This document shows positions 63,013 through 64,000 of a stretch of 64,000 bases of DNA, piece by piece. This DNA comes from Nannocystis pusilla. Lineage in GTDB: Bacteria > Myxococcota_A > Polyangia > Nannocystales > Nannocystaceae. The DNA lies in contig NZ_JAIRAU010000048.1 in the NCBI RefSeq assembly GCF_020073745.1, forward strand, positions 1 to 64,000. Direction: 5' to 3'. The notes below the pieces were generated by a model. That model was not told the DNA's origin and did not search any database. It saw only the letters and a program-made list of their open reading frames with translations. Position 1 is the first letter of the stretch; each line of letters begins with the position of its first letter. Both the position numbers and the translations under genes were made by a program.

Positions 63013-63594
63013 TTGTCGGCAGTGTACTGGGCGATCACCGTGGGCGCAGGGGTCACGGCCGTGGCGGCGGCCCGCTGGTGGTCGCGGGAGCGCGAGCGAG
63101 ACGCCCACCGGCGCGAGCTCCTGGCGCTCAGCGAAGAGGGCGACGCGGCCAGCACGGCGCACCTGAGCCGGGGGCTCGGCGAGCTGGTGCGCCAGGCGCG
63201 GGCGGTCCGGCACGCGCTGGCGACCCCGCTGACCTACTGGGACACGCCGCTGGCCCCGGAGACGCCGTGGGGCCGCCGGGCCCGCTGCGACGCCTACGAC
63301 CGCGCGATCGGCGAGGCCCGCCGCACGCTGTGGGAGTGGCTGCTGCTGTTCCGCCGGCTCGACGAGCGCGACCGCCTGGTCCTGCTCGGGCTCGGGCTGT
63401 CGCCGGCGCCGTTCTACGCGGCCCTGTTCCGGCCCGGCGTGTTCGACCGCAGCGACGACCTGTGGGAAGAGGTGCTGTATCCCGATGCGCCCGACCTGGC
63501 GCGCGTGTTCGTCGAGCTGCGGCGGACGATGATCGCGCTGCGGGCGTTCGAGGCGACGCTGCTGAGCCGCGTGAACGATCCGTACCGGCGCTGA
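63013..63594 (+). CDS. Membrane-anchored protein of unknown function
   Basis: 193 residues. The N-terminal helix (VYWAITVGAGVTAVAAARWW) is an anchor. The rest is helical: RRELLALSEEGDAASTAHLS, VRQARAVRHALATPLTYWDTP, YDRAIGEARRTLWEWLLLFR, GLSPAPFYAALFRPGVFDRS, ELRRTMIALRAFEATLLSRV. The start is TTG 63013 or GTG 63022; neither has a strong ribosome site. No family was recognised. The stop is followed directly by a five-unit repeat array. Confidence 0.7.
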   Translation: MSAVYWAITVGAGVTAVAAARWWSRERERDAHRRELLALSEEGDAASTAHLSRGLGELVRQARAVRHALATPLTYWDTPLAPETPWGRRARCDAYDRAIGEARRTLWEWLLLFRRLDERDRLVLLGLGLSPAPFYAALFRPGVFDRSDDLWEEVLYPDAPDLARVFVELRRTMIALRAFEATLLSRVNDPYRR

Positions 63595-63597
63595 AGG

Positions 63598-63645
63598 ACA
63601 TGTTCAGGACAGCATGTCCTCCAGAGCATGTGCCATAGGACATGC
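63598..63645. repeat. Four-unit 14-bp array behind the membrane-anchored protein gene
   Basis: Units at 63598 (ACATGT), 63612 (GCATGT), 63626 (GCATGT) and 63640 (ACATGC), 14 bp apart, starting four bases after the stop codon and ending 38 bp from the stop of the convergent gene at 63683. Confidence 0.8.
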
Positions 63646-63682
63646 TCGTGAGGCAAGACGGGCAACCCGGGCCGACGTCCGC

Positions 63683-64000
63683 TCAGACCGGGCCGGGCGG
63701 GCGCACGGCCTCGAGGTCGAGGCTGAACAGGTGGTCGTCGACGGCGAACACCCAGCGCTGGCCGCGGCTCGTGAGCTCGCCGAGGACGCCGCCGGCGATC
63801 ACGACCGGGCGCTCGCGGCGGCCGATCCAGCCGTCGCGCTGGCTGTGGACCTCGAGCGTGTGCTCGAGCGTGGTCGCGCCGCCCGTGGACAGCCGCGGGG
63901 TCGCGCGCAGGGCGAGGCGCAGCTGGAGGTCGCCGCCCTCGAGCTTGACGTTCTGGTCGACGGCGGCCTCGGTGCCGACGACGGCGGTGACGAGCGGCGA
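63683..64000 (-). CDS. C-terminal part of an unknown protein (partial)
   Basis: The minus-strand frame is open from the right edge to TGA at 63683, giving about 105 residues. It is beta-rich: NVKLEGGDLQLRLALRATPR, TTLEHTLEVHSQRDGWIGRR, RPVVIAGGVLGELTSRGQRW and VFAVDDHLFSLDLEAVRPPG. Codon bias is strongly G/C-ending. The start is outside the window and no family was recognised. Confidence 0.6.
   Translation of the reverse strand, partial: SPLVTAVVGTEAAVDQNVKLEGGDLQLRLALRATPRLSTGGATTLEHTLEVHSQRDGWIGRRERPVVIAGGVLGELTSRGQRWVFAVDDHLFSLDLEAVRPPGPV

Overview
This 64 kb window is chromosomal DNA of a very GC-rich bacterium (roughly 70% or more G+C by eye). It most resembles a myxobacterium of the Nannocystaceae type (Nannocystis, Plesiocystis, Enhygromyxa). 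That assignment is inference. It rests on a large set of secreted lipoproteins with Thr/Ser-rich linkers after the lipobox cysteine, on CGDG/GEECDDG-type Cys repeats, MopE-like metal-binding motifs and lectin-like domains, on an FHA-containing enhancer-binding-protein relative, and on PrkA and a carotenoid cluster. About 60 genes are supported. No rRNA, tRNA or CRISPR array was recognised.

Layout. 1-1669 (minus): end of a MoxR ATPase / bpX5 operon, cut by the window edge. 2059-5824: SulP anion transporter and two lipoproteins. 6341-7483: small genes and a Spo0M-like protein. 7574-11431 (minus): a tightly packed operon running Uma2-like protein, repeat protein, TlpA-like membrane thioredoxin, lipoprotein, DUF6939-like protein. 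11486-14181: coaX and a divergent DUF2254 membrane protein. 14239-19969: Cys-rich, propeller and His/Asp-rich secreted proteins. 20386-28575: FHA/AAA+ regulator, ceramidase-like lipoprotein, glycosyltransferase and more lipoproteins. 28606-30235 (minus): an ATPase-TOPRIM pair that looks like a split OLD/PARIS-type defence module, divergent from a 1519-aa Lhr helicase. 34936-36570: a rearranged IS1182-family element. 36869-41595: second Uma2 protein, crtI-crtB, HAD hydrolase and a lipoprotein-anchored methyltransferase. 41606-53582: lipoproteins, a glycosyltransferase/PA14 operon, an Fe-alcohol dehydrogenase with a small monooxygenase, a murein endopeptidase and a cyclophilin. 53762-60330: rpsT, ridA, a large regulatory-like-domain lipoprotein and prkA. 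60825-64000: SCP2, GNAT and unknown membrane proteins.

The most unusual feature is a dispersed repeat that no gene explains. Hexamers of the type RCATGT (with degenerate forms RCAGGT, ACCTGT and GGCTGT) recur exactly 14 bp apart, start to start. They occur in groups of two to six at more than 40 places, about one locus per 1.5 kb. Two adjacent units form a hairpin (ACATGTCC, 4-nt loop, GGACATGT). Most intergenic groups lie directly behind stop codons, often between convergent genes. Others lie in frame inside coding sequences (eight groups in lhr, six units in the lipoprotein gene at 54566) or form gene junctions (crtI-crtB). They could be terminator/REP-like elements, uptake-sequence-like words or binding sites for an iterated DNA-binding protein; the sequence alone does not decide.

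Functionally the window mixes housekeeping genes (coaX, rpsT, ridA, prkA, lhr), envelope biology (many lipoproteins, MepA-like endopeptidase, two glycosyltransferases), carotenoid synthesis, and candidate conflict systems (MoxR-bpX, ATPase-TOPRIM).
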